Assembly (NCBI GenBank): GCA_965183855.1
Contig: CBCYMI010000028.1
Location: forward strand, 1 to 64,000
Direction of reading: 5' to 3'
DNA length: 64,000 nucleotides
Origin: CBCYMI01 sp965183855
GTDB lineage: Bacteria; Pseudomonadota; Alphaproteobacteria; Caulobacterales; Maricaulaceae
Numbering within the stretch: position 1 is the first letter of the stretch; each line of letters starts with the position of its first letter. Below, piece after piece: positions 9,473 through 17,638 of this stretch. The notes beneath the pieces are model-generated. The model saw only the letters and a program-made list of their open reading frames with translations. It had not been told where the DNA came from and made no database searches. The position numbers and the translations under genes are program-made.

Positions 9473-9999
9473 CGTATTTAAGTAAGCTCTTAAGTCTAAT
9501 CTGGGTAGTTAAAGAGCCTTAAGAAACCACGCGACCGCGTGTGACTTTTCTAAGAGAACTTAGCGTATTTAAGTAAGCTCTTAAGCCTAATCTGGGTAAT
9601 TAGAGCGCCTTAAGAAACCACGCGACCGCGTGTGACTTTTCTAAGAGAACTTAGCGTATTTAAGTAAGCTCTTAAGCCTAATCTGGGTAATTAGAGCGCC
9701 TTAAGAAACCACGCGACCGCGTGTGACTTTTCTAAGAGAACTTAGCGTATTTAAGTAAGCTCTTAAGTCTAATCTTGGCACTTAATGTGCTTTAAAAAAC
9801 CACGCGACCGCGTGTGACTTTTCTAAGAGAACTTAGCGTATTTAAGTAAGCTCTTAAGTCTAATCTTGGCACTTAATGTGCTTTAAAAAATCACGCGAAC
9901 GCGTGTGACTTTTCTAAGAGAACTTAGCGTATTTAAGTAAGCTCTTAAGTCTAATCTTGGCACTTAATGTGCCTTAAAAAATCACGCGACCGCGTGTGT
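9427..9999 (+). repeat. Array of six to seven ~91-bp modular hairpin repeats
   Basis: Hairpin CACGCGACCGCGTG recurs near 9437, 9528, 9619, 9711, 9800, 9892 and 9984, each followed by TGACTTTTCTAAGAG, then TTAGCGTATTTAAGTAAGC and GCTCTTAAG. Spacer variants TCTGGGTAATTAGAGCGCC and TCTTGGCACTTAATGTGCC differ between units but remain self-complementary at GCAC/GTGC. One copy has CACGCGAACGCGTG, a loop change only. It lies between two phage genes. Confidence 0.95.
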
Positions 10000-10014
10000 G
10001 AAGGAAAATTTATT

Positions 10015-10479
10015 ATGTCTCCTATTAAACCGTATCAAATACCATTACCTCCGAGCCTAACACAGGTTTTATTACAAAATCCAGGCTTAATTCCAGGCTA
10101 TCCAAACAAAGCTTTGATTTCTGGAAACTCTGGATATGCGCGCCCTATTGCGGATCTTGCACAAATTTTAATGAATAAAAACAGACCACAAATTAAATTA
10201 GAGCCCATGAAAACCCCTACCGCAAAACTGACAGAAAAAACGCCATTTAATGATTCTTTTGATCCTGCTGAAAATCTGGCAAACGCGCTATGGTCTTCCA
10301 ATCGTCTCAACAGAGGACAGAAAATTGCAAATTATTTACAGAGCAATGCATTAAGAAATGAACGAATTATCCATCCAATTGAAGGCGTCGCAAAGCTCGC
10401 AGAAGCGATTTTAGCATCAAGAATGAATAAAAAAATAGATCGAGAAAAAACCCAAATTGGCGAATTTACCAAGAATTAG
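10015..10479 (+). CDS. Hypothetical phage-region protein, 154 aa
   Basis: ATG at 10015 is preceded by GAAGGAAAA, a good ribosome site immediately after the repeat array; a longer frame from 9967 would translate repeat sequence and is disfavoured. The protein opens with Pro-rich PIKPYQIPLPPSLTQVLLQ, has a middle with PIADLAQILMNKNRPQIKL and ends in a charged segment. No domain recognised. A continuation (ELDAHLTKTAYGSV) can be read in another frame directly after the stop, so the gene may be shortened by a one-base indel near 10472. Confidence 0.45.
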   Translation: MSPIKPYQIPLPPSLTQVLLQNPGLIPGYPNKALISGNSGYARPIADLAQILMNKNRPQIKLEPMKTPTAKLTEKTPFNDSFDPAENLANALWSSNRLNRGQKIANYLQSNALRNERIIHPIEGVAKLAEAILASRMNKKIDREKTQIGEFTKN

Positions 10480-11025
10480 ACGCTCATTTAACCAAAACAG
10501 CCTATGGGTCAGTATGAAAATATTATTGAGAATGCCTTAAAATCGGATGTTATAGACAATAATGCAATTGTTAAAGCAAACATATTTTTAAAACGCGCGC
10601 GCTCTGCTGCAGAAGACCCAGAATAAGAAAGATTATCAAAATAAACGTTAAGCGCTGCGAATAATGAGATAAACGGTATCAACAGATAAAGAAAAAACCT
10701 ATAAAGGTACGATAAAATCTATTGATGAAAACCCTAAAAAAGTTTCCTTTTTAAATGAGAAAATAAAAACAAATTGTGATTTAGAAAATATCTTTTTTCA
10801 GCGTAAAATACTTCTGGTAGATATAAATCTCCATTACAACCCAAATAATACAATTGCCAAATATGAAATTGTTAACTGTTTGGGAACCGTCGAAAAGAGT
10901 TAGAATTTAATGCATCCAAATTTGGATGTATCTCTTAAGCGCACGCAATCATTATTTAATTTTCAACTTAATGTTTAGCCTAATTCAGCCAAGCTTTTAA
11001 TCTAAATTAAAGGAGGTAATTCCTT
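10480..11025 (+). pseudogene. Decayed phage coding remnants
   Basis: A 540-base stretch with no intact gene. Two pieces look like former coding sequence. One is 10504-10626, a 40-codon frame from an ATG (GQYENIIENALKSDVID, then NAIVKANIFLKRARSAAEDPE), in the same frame as the preceding gene but separated by two stops. The other is 10673-10903, a 76-codon open stretch with no start codon (KTYKGTIKSIDENPKKVSF). Their composition matches the flanking phage genes. An alternative reading is that each is a short gene with an unrecognised start. AAAGGAGG near 11011 is the ribosome site of the next gene. Confidence 0.4.
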
Positions 11026-12121
11026 ATGCCGTTTAATCCTCAAGGTCTGTTACAGCGTCTTTATTCCTGGATACAGGAACGAGATCAAAATCAGAAAATT
11101 CAGGCTTATAAAATGGATCAGGAATTTAATAATATCATCTCTGCCATTAATCAACTCACCACAGGACAGGTTAAAATTAAAGGTCAAATGCAGCCAGAAG
11201 GTGGAAACCCTGAAACGCCAGGCTATGCGTTTTATCATGATAGCGATACAGGCATGTATACCAATCAGCAAGATCATCTTGGATTCGCAAGCAAAGGGGT
11301 TGAAGCGTTTAAAATCAATGATAAACAAGAAATCTATTTTGCAAAACAAACCCATTTCAACCAGAGCGTGATTTTCAACCAGAGCGTGAATTTTTAATCA
11401 TGCTGTTGATTTTAATCAATCTATTAAAGCTCATTTAGGATTAGAGCTTGTTTCAAAGGATAATGACGCGAATTCTTCAAATCATGCCATTTATCTTGCG
11501 CCACAAAAAACAAAACAAACCCATAAATTATTTTTAAAAGAATTATGGACGGTTTTTCAGTCTCATAAAGATAAAGGGTGGAAATACCAAGATGAACAGG
11601 GAGATGATATTTTTATCCTTGGAGCAGGAGGATTTATCGAGATTTTTGGAAAAACCCATTCCTTATCCTATATTGATTTTAAATTCCAAAAAGACAGAGA
11701 TTTTGATGTTCGTTTAATGGTCAAGCCCAATCATGTAATGTTTGGCGCAAACAGCCAGGATTTTTCATTCTCTCTAGACACACCTATAACCGCACATAAT
11801 TATATTAAATATCATTCAGATGGAAAAGTTCAATGGGCGATTGGAAAAGCAGCAGATGGAAATTTCTATATTCATCGACATAATCCAGATGGTAGCTGGA
11901 AAGAAGTTGTCTTTCAAATCAATAAAGATAACGGTCATATTTGGACAAAACATCTGGGCTGGATAAAAGATTATATCGTCCAAGATGTTCGAATTATTGA
12001 TCAAACAACGCTCCAGAAAAAAATCTTTAACGCATGGTATACCATCGGAACTATCGCAGAAATTCACAATCATTATGATAATGATTCAGGTGGAAGAGAT
12101 TCTGAAATACCACCTTATTAA
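11026..12121 (+). pseudogene. Phage tail fibre protein, split by a one-base frameshift
   Basis: Two frames together give about 364 aa. The first (11026-11397) has an N-terminal helix, then GYAFYHDSDTGMYTNQQDHLGFASKG, the motif shared by many tail fibres before their shaft, then FNQSV-type repeats. Reading stops at 11397 because of a T5 run at 11391-11395. With four T the frame continues as NFNHAVDFNQSIKAHLGLELV and on to 12121. The second half includes GWKYQDEQGDDIFILGAGG and a C-terminal domain with SDGKVQWAIGKAADGNFYIHRHNPDG, a typical fibre tip repeat. Expected role: receptor binding. Real mutation or sequencing error cannot be distinguished. AAAGGAGG gives a strong start at 11026. Confidence 0.75.
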
Positions 12122-12160
12122 TCCCGTTTATTTTTCTATCTTATCATTTAGGAACATCTT

Positions 12161-12847
12161 ATGAAATATTTAGGCTTTTTTACATCCTATCAACCCAAAC
12201 AAATTGATGAAAACAAGCAAGATGTTCGGTTTTTAAAAAATGAGCAGGATAAAGATTGGTATGAATTGATTGAACATATTTTGAAATCCAATAAAAAATC
12301 CCTCTCTAACTGGTTTTGCGCAACGGATCAAACAGGTAAAATCTTAAGTCAAACAGAGGATATCTCAACGCTTTTTCCTCTCAACCAACATGTTTATCAC
12401 TTCTTGAAAACCACAAGACTCGAAAAAGAATATATTCTAAAAGGTAAATTAGTAGATAAACCCATTCAATACCTAAAAAAACAGGCATTAACTGAATTGG
12501 TTAAACACCATTCAAGCTTTATCTATCAAATGAGTGATCAAGCAAGCCTTGAAGAAAGAGATAGCTGGATTTTAAAAAAACTAGCAGCGAGTGCCTATCT
12601 TGAGGGAAAAGCTGATCAATTTCAAATCCAAATGCTAAAACAAGAAGCAAAAACCGTTGGAGAAACAATTAACCATCTTGCACAAACTATTCTTTATAAA
12701 GTAAATCTCTATCAAAAATATATCGGAATTGCGGCAGGACTTAAACGTAAACATCAAGCAGAAATCAAAAAATGTAAAACCAATCAGGAAGTCAAACACT
12801 GTCTTAAACAGCTAAAACAAGACTTTAAAGCAGCAAAAAGCCTATAA
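12161..12847 (+). CDS. Putative tail-fibre assembly / chaperone-like phage protein
   Basis: 228 aa following the tail fibre by 39 bases, with ribosome site AGGAAC before ATG 12161. The N-terminal half (DVRFLKNEQDKDWYELIEHIL, CATDQTGKILSQTEDISTLFPLNQHVY) resembles the compact beta domain of phage tail-fibre assembly proteins. The C-terminal half (from about 100) is a long Lys/Gln-rich helical region ending in a basic coiled coil. Location between fibre and lysis genes fits a chaperone for fibre folding. Function is inferred from context and faint similarity. Confidence 0.45.
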   Translation: MKYLGFFTSYQPKQIDENKQDVRFLKNEQDKDWYELIEHILKSNKKSLSNWFCATDQTGKILSQTEDISTLFPLNQHVYHFLKTTRLEKEYILKGKLVDKPIQYLKKQALTELVKHHSSFIYQMSDQASLEERDSWILKKLAASAYLEGKADQFQIQMLKQEAKTVGETINHLAQTILYKVNLYQKYIGIAAGLKRKHQAEIKKCKTNQEVKHCLKQLKQDFKAAKSL

Positions 12848-12906
12848 TATACCTCTCTTTTTGTCTAAATACAGTTATAATCCATTATAAATAGGTATTT
12901 TTTAAA

Positions 12907-13320
12907 ATGCTCATTTCTTCTCCTCTGCCTTCTTTAATCAATCCTAAAAGATGGCCGAATTTTACGCTATCTGAGCTTATCTGTCATTGTGGGATTTATT
13001 GTAGAGGAGAATATTACCATCATCCTTATTTTCTCGATTGCCTACAGGCTCTAAGAGAAGAAATCGGAAAACCTTTAATTCTGAATTCTGCGCATCGTTG
13101 TGCTCTTTGGAATGCGCAAATAGGGGGCGCCCCTCTGTCTGAACATAAAAAAATAGCCGTTGATATCAGCTTGAAAAATCAGAATAGAAAACAAATCTTG
13201 CAAACCGCAAAAAATCTGGGCTTTACAGGCTTTGGGCTCTATCAAACCTTCTTGCATTTAGATCAAGGGCGCCCAAGAGTTTGGATAGGCAAAAACACGC
13301 GAACACAGCCAAAGGGCTGA
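12907..13320 (+). CDS. Endolysin, M15-family peptidase
   Basis: 137 aa. The metal-binding pattern of peptidase M15 (DD-carboxypeptidase/L-Ala-D-Glu endopeptidase type) is visible: SAHRCALWNAQIGGAPLSEHKKIAVDI supplies the S-x-H-x-x-G-x-A-x-D-like motif, and FLHLDQGRPRVW supplies the second conserved His-Asp region. It would cut peptide stems of peptidoglycan at host lysis. It has no signal peptide, so export would depend on the holin genes just downstream. The final residues TQPKG and the stop are encoded by the following repeat hairpin. Here K replaces the usual G in SEH-x-x-G, a deviation worth noting. Confidence 0.75.
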   Translation: MLISSPLPSLINPKRWPNFTLSELICHCGIYCRGEYYHHPYFLDCLQALREEIGKPLILNSAHRCALWNAQIGGAPLSEHKKIAVDISLKNQNRKQILQTAKNLGFTGFGLYQTFLHLDQGRPRVWIGKNTRTQPKG

Positions 13321-13470
13321 CTTTTCTAAGAGAATTTAACATATAGAAATAAGCGCAAAGCCTAATCTTGCTAGGTAAAGCGCTGTAAGAAAATCCAGTC
13401 CGAAACTGGCTTTGGCTGCACGCGAAGGCGTGACTTCTTAAGGAGCGCTCAGCATATAAGAGTAAAGGAA
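13306..13470 (+). repeat. Modular hairpin repeats after the endolysin gene
   Basis: Left boundary hairpin CAGCCAAAGGGCTGACTT overlaps the endolysin stop. Two units follow, with hairpins CCAGTCCGAAACTGG and CACGCGAAGGCGTG and tails TTAACATATAGAAATAAGC and CTCAGCATATAAGAG. The second unit ends directly at the ribosome site (AAAGGAA) of the holin-like gene. Confidence 0.9.
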
Positions 13471-13477
13471 TATTTTT

Positions 13478-13954
13478 ATGGAATTGACAAATTTTATCCC
13501 GTCTGCATTGGGCGGCGGTTTGTTTGGTTTAATCGGAGCAAGTCTAAACAGAGTATTTTCATTTATCGAACGCTGGCAAACCCATAAATACAAGCTTGCT
13601 GAATGGCAGCATGAATTAAAATTATATGAATTACAACGAAAAATCAGACAGGAAGAAATTGAACAAGAAATCTTGCTGACCAAAGAAGAAGGAAGCTGGC
13701 AGGGATTAAGAGAATCCATCAGAGCAGAAGCAGAAATTGGAAATAGTTATTTATGGGTAAATGCCATAAGAGCCCTGATAAGACCTGCCTTAACCTTGTT
13801 ATTATTGCTCATTTCGGCTGGAATCTGGTTTTATTCCAAGGATCAGGCTCTTTTACAGACATTAAGTTTTAATAGCTCTGCTGTCATTCTCTGGTGGTTC
13901 GGAGATAGAGCCCAAAGACGCAATCAAACCCCACACCAACCAGAAACAAAATAA
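13478..13954 (+). CDS. Holin-like protein (gene-transfer-release/3TM type)
   Basis: 158 aa. A Gly-rich hydrophobic N-terminal helix (SALGGGLFGLIGASLNRVF), a long charged amphipathic helix (about 28-85), then two membrane helices (ALIRPALTLLLLLISAGIWFY and SSAVILWWFGDRAQRR). The ALIRP and WWFGDR motifs are typical of the three-transmembrane holin family seen in phages and gene transfer agents of Alphaproteobacteria. Role: release of the endolysin through the inner membrane. Strong AAAGGAA ribosome site. The following small coiled-coil membrane gene starts 17 bases later, forming a lysis cassette. Confidence 0.65.
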   Translation: MELTNFIPSALGGGLFGLIGASLNRVFSFIERWQTHKYKLAEWQHELKLYELQRKIRQEEIEQEILLTKEEGSWQGLRESIRAEAEIGNSYLWVNAIRALIRPALTLLLLLISAGIWFYSKDQALLQTLSFNSSAVILWWFGDRAQRRNQTPHQPETK

Positions 13955-13971
13955 GAGATTTATTTTAAATT

Positions 13972-14214
13972 ATGCCTGGCACACACAACTCATCTCAGCG
14001 CTCAAATATGAGACATATAGAAAGAGAATTAGGAAGCATGACCGCAAGATTAGATGATCTTGATCGAAGAATAACCCATATTGAACGCGATGTAAAAGAA
14101 ATCAGAAGCTTTATTCTCTCCGCGAAAGGAAGCTGGAAAGCCTTAATTGTGGTTGCAGCTATTTCCTCAACACTAACCGCATTTGCACTAAAGCTATCTC
14201 ATTTCTTTAAATAA
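13972..14214 (+). CDS. Small coiled-coil membrane protein (XhlA-like)
   Basis: 80 aa: a hydrophilic heptad-patterned coiled coil (MRHIERELGSMTARLDDLDR, then RITHIERDVKEIR) and one C-terminal membrane helix (ALIVVAAISSTLTAFALKLSHFF). This architecture matches hemolysin XhlA-like accessory lysis proteins found beside holins. It is the last phage gene; a repeat array begins at its stop codon. Function is inferred from architecture and position. Confidence 0.55.
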   Translation: MPGTHNSSQRSNMRHIERELGSMTARLDDLDRRITHIERDVKEIRSFILSAKGSWKALIVVAAISSTLTAFALKLSHFFK

Positions 14215-14530
14215 CACACGCGTTCGCGTGGTTTCTTAAAGCGCGCTGAGTAGAAATGTTAAGCTCTTAAGTTTAATCTCGCTAGTTAGCGTACCTAATA
14301 AAACCACACGCGGTCGCGTGCGCGTTCGCGTGATTTCTTAAAGAGCGCTTAGCGTATAAAAGAAAGCTCTTAAGTTTAATCTGGATACTTAAAGACACGC
14401 GTTCGTGTGTGATTTTTTTAAGAGCGCTCAGTATCAATGTTAAGCTCTTAAGTTTAATCTTGCTAATTAGCGTACCTAAATAAAGTCAGCCCTTCGGCCG
14501 CGCGTGTTCGCGCGCAAGGGTTAAAAACAT
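14213..14530 (+). repeat. Modular hairpin repeat array between convergent genes
   Basis: About four units with hairpins CACGCGTTCGCGTG, CACGCGGTCGCGTG and ACACGCGTTCGTGTGT and tails CTCAGTATCAATGTTAAGC or TTAGCGTATAAAAG. The right end is AAATAAAGTCAGCCCTTCGG, the inverted terminal hairpin that faces minus-strand genes. It fills the space between the last phage gene (+) and phenylalanine hydroxylase (-). Confidence 0.93.
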
Positions 14531-14553
14531 GCTCTTTTCTCACACGGATTGTG

Positions 14554-15432
14554 TTAAGCCTCTTTTACACTATGAGCATAATGCTGTGTTCCTTGATGAT
14601 AGATTTTATCTTTAGGCGCAATGTCTTCTGGACAATACATGGCTTGAACTTCAAGCTTTGGATAAATATCTGCAAAATCCTGCTGGGTTTTTTCAAATAA
14701 TTCATCAAATGAATGAATAACAAAATAGGTTTGTTGAAAATCATCTATTTTATAATCCGTACTCATAATCCGCTTAAGATCAAAATGAACACGATTAGGA
14801 GAAGCATCTTGAATCGAAAAAACACTCTCTGTATTGGAAGAAATAATTCCTGCTCCATAAATCCATAATCCTTCTGGCTTGTTAATCAATCCAAACTCTA
14901 CCGTATACCAATAAAGACGAGCAAGATTTTTTAACTGGTCATACGCATTCAAAGCCCTTAGCCCACCATGACCATAAGCCTCCATATAATCCGCAAACAC
15001 AGGAAGCGTTAATAAAGGAATATGACCAAAAATATCATGAAAAATATCTGGCTCTTGTAGATAATCAATCTGTTCTGACTTTCGAATAAATTGTCCCGCA
15101 GGAAATCTTCTGTTTGATAAATGATGAAAAAAAACATCATCTGGAACTAAAGAAGGAACAGTAACTACTGTCCAGCCTGTTAATTTATAGAGTTTTTCAT
15201 TAATTCTTCGAATATCTGGAATCTTTTCTGATCCCAGATTAATTAGCTCAACTCCTTGATAAAACTCATCACAAACCAATCCTTTAAGCGTTTTTAACTG
15301 ACGCTGATAAAGCGTTTTCCAAACAGTATGCTCTTGTTCTGTATACTTTTCCCAATCCTGAGAAATAATCCAATCATTTGCCTGTTTTTCAAAATCCTGA
15401 TTTGATTTTGACTCCGCGTTCTGTTTTTTCAT
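14554..15432 (-). CDS. phhA: Phenylalanine-4-hydroxylase
   Basis: 292 aa. Start taken at 15432 (ATGAAAAAACAG) because AGGAGAG lies about 6 bases upstream; a longer frame to 15465 would read repeat DNA. It is an iron- and pterin-dependent monooxygenase converting phenylalanine to tyrosine. The iron facial triad is visible as H132 and H137 in FHDIFGHIPL and E179 in YWYTVEFGL. Also present are the pterin-site region GLVCDEFYQG and PAGQFIRKSEQIDYLQEPDIF. Length matches bacterial monomeric enzymes, which lack the eukaryotic ACT domain. The usual partner phhB is not nearby. It is flanked on both sides by repeat arrays, so it appears to be a single-gene transcript. Confidence 0.95.
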   Translation of the reverse strand: MKKQNAESKSNQDFEKQANDWIISQDWEKYTEQEHTVWKTLYQRQLKTLKGLVCDEFYQGVELINLGSEKIPDIRRINEKLYKLTGWTVVTVPSLVPDDVFFHHLSNRRFPAGQFIRKSEQIDYLQEPDIFHDIFGHIPLLTLPVFADYMEAYGHGGLRALNAYDQLKNLARLYWYTVEFGLINKPEGLWIYGAGIISSNTESVFSIQDASPNRVHFDLKRIMSTDYKIDDFQQTYFVIHSFDELFEKTQQDFADIYPKLEVQAMYCPEDIAPKDKIYHQGTQHYAHSVKEA

Positions 15433-15459
15433 CACTCTCTCTCCTATATTCCATTCATT

Positions 15460-16600
15460 CCACACGCGTTCGCGTGATTTCTTAAGGCGCGCTCAACAGA
15501 AATGTTAAACTCTTAAGTTTAATCTGGGTACTTAAAGACACACATTCGTGTGTGTTTTCTTAAAGCGCGTTCAGTATCAATGTTAAGCTCTTAAGCTTAA
15601 TCTAGGTACTTAAAGACACACATTCGTGTGTGATTTTTTTAAGAGCGCTTAGCATATAGAAATAAGCACAAAGTTTAATCTTGCTAATTAGCGACACACA
15701 TTCGTGTGTGTTTTTTTTAAGAGTGCTCAGTATCAATGTTAAGCTTAAAGCTTAATTACGAATAAGTACAAAGCTTAAATCCTGACGCTTAAAGACACGC
15801 AAAGGCGTGTAACCACATGCTTAGCGCTTTTAAAAAAAGACTCAATAATCTATTAATATATACTATAAATATATATCATTTTAATCAATTGGCAAATAAC
15901 CACACGCGTTCGCGTGACTTCTTAAGGCGCGCTCAGTATCAATGTTAAGCTCTTAAGTTTAATCTAGGTACTTAGAGCGCCAAATAAAATCACGCCTTCG
16001 CGTGCGCGTTCGCGTGACTTCTTAAGGCGCGCTCAACAGAAACATTAAGCTCTTAAGTCTAATCTGGATACTTAAAGACACACATTCGTGTGTGTTTTTT
16101 TTAAGAGCGCTCAGTATCAATGTTAAGCTCTTAAGCTTAATCTAGGTACTTAAAGACACACATTCGTGTGTGATTTTTTTAAGAGCGCTTAGCATATAGA
16201 AATAAGCACAAAGTTTAATCTTGCTAATTAGCAACACACATTCGTGTGTGCTTTTTTAAGAGCGCTGAGTAGAAACATTAAGCTCTTAAGCTTAATCTAG
16301 GTACTTAAAGACACACATTCGTGTGTGATTTTTTTAAGAGCGCTTAGCATATAGAAATAAGCACAAAGTTTAATCTTGCTAATTAGCGACACACATTCGT
16401 GTGTGTTTTCTTAAAGCGCGCTCAGTATCAATGTTAAGCTCTTAAGCTTAATCTAGGTACTTAAAGACACACATTCGTGTGTGATTTTTTTAAGAGCGCT
16501 CAGTATCAATGTTAAGCTTAAAGCTTAATTACGAATAAGTACAAAGCTTAAATCCTGATACTTCTCGCGCCTTAGATAGAGTGCCATCTCATATTTGCGT
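15460..16600 (+). repeat. Long composite array of modular hairpin repeats
   Basis: About 1.1 kb. The predominant hairpin ACACACATTCGTGTGT is followed by T runs of five to eight, then AAGAGCGCTTAGCATATAG or AGCGCTCAGTATCAATG tails. A larger segment is duplicated inside: the block with GCTTAAAGCTTAATTACG occurs near 15745 and again near 16520. A unique AT-rich stretch (about 15835-15895) interrupts the array. Every unit is in the + orientation although both flanking genes are on -. Hairpin plus T-tract units could act as serial terminators on the + strand. Confidence 0.93.
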
Positions 16601-16611
16601 GGGAGCTGGGA

Positions 16612-17346
16612 TTATTTCTCAAGCTGATAGGTAATGGTAGAAACCACTCGTACTTTTTTAAAAATCTGCTTGTTTTGACGAAGTCCTTCGATTGAATCTC
16701 TAGGTAGAATTACAAAAACACCTTGATTCGCATTTCGAATATTTCCAATAATACTACCTGAATCCTGCGCAAATTGCTGTGCTGATTTTCTGGCATTTGC
16801 TGTTGCTTGCGCAATCATTTCAGGCTTGATCTCATTCAGTTTGGTAAAGACATAGGTTGGACTACGGTTTTGCCAATCTTGGCGTAATACAATTCCTTGA
16901 TGAATCAAATTCCCCAAGCGTCTGCTTACCGCAGAAACCAAATTTACATTTTTAGATCTTAAAATAATGGATTGAATAACAGTATAGCGTTCAACGGGTT
17001 TGTTTTGCCCATACCCAGGACCTGCATCTTGAACCTGAAGTGTTCCTGTTTGAATTTCTGCCTCATCAAACTGGTTATTCTTTAAAAACGCTCTCACTTT
17101 TTTGGTATCTTGATCCAGTTTCTTTTGCGCCGCTGAAATGTAATTTGAACTTGAGGAAAATTGAATCTGCCAAAATGCCAAATCTGCCTTTACTTCTTTT
17201 TCCGCAAGCCCTTTAACCGTCACACGCCGATCCGCATTGCGACTTTTAATCAGGCTGTCTCCAATTGTCCAAGCCCCACCAATTAAACCAATAAATAAAA
17301 AAAAGGATGCAAATAAACCGACCGCAATTCCAGAATTTCGTGACAT
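16612..17346 (-). CDS. SIMPL-domain (DUF541) periplasmic protein
   Basis: 244 aa; start at ATG 17346 supported by AGGGAGATTAAAT upstream, in preference to a TTG at 17364. It has one N-terminal membrane anchor (IAVGLFASFFLFIGLIGGAW) and then a SIMPL-type domain: DRRVTVKGLAEKEVKADLAFWQIQFS, an internal VERYTVIQSIILRS strand and ANARKSAQQFAQDSGSIIG. SIMPL proteins are exported and have been linked to stress or outer-membrane functions, without an agreed biochemical activity. It lies downstream of the asmA-like gene on the same strand but 290 bases away, with a palindrome between them. Confidence 0.8.
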   Translation of the reverse strand: MSRNSGIAVGLFASFFLFIGLIGGAWTIGDSLIKSRNADRRVTVKGLAEKEVKADLAFWQIQFSSSSNYISAAQKKLDQDTKKVRAFLKNNQFDEAEIQTGTLQVQDAGPGYGQNKPVERYTVIQSIILRSKNVNLVSAVSRRLGNLIHQGIVLRQDWQNRSPTYVFTKLNEIKPEMIAQATANARKSAQQFAQDSGSIIGNIRNANQGVFVILPRDSIEGLRQNKQIFKKVRVVSTITYQLEK

Positions 17347-17532
17347 ATTTAATCTCCCTGACAAGAAATATTCTAAAATAATATTTCCAGCTTTATGACG
17401 ATATATTACCCTCTTGCCAATATGGCTTTTATAAAATCATAGATTCAAAATAATATCTATTAATATTTATTAAATCTATTTTTTCAACAGGTTTCAAACT
17501 CTTTATACTTTTAATTTTTAAGGATTTTGTTT

Positions 17533-17556
17533 TTTATTTAATCGCGATTAAATAAA
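17533..17556. promoter_or_regulatory. 24-bp perfect palindrome, possible operator
   Basis: Half-site TTTATTTAATCG is followed directly by its exact reverse complement. It sits about 185 bases upstream of the SIMPL gene start and 80 bases downstream of the asmA-like stop. There is no T-tract suited to termination on the - strand, so a dimeric regulator site is the likelier reading. No matching regulator was identified. Confidence 0.4.
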
Positions 17557-17638
17557 TCCAAGCTCGATTGTTTTATCTATTTAATCTTGGATAACGCAAT
17601 TTGATTTATTCTACTTTAATTAAATGAATTAAACCAAA

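Noticed and set aside
15432..15465. N-terminal extension of phenylalanine hydroxylase (MWNEWNIGERV)
   Set aside because: It translates the ribosome site and repeat edge; the internal ATG has AGGAGAG at proper spacing.
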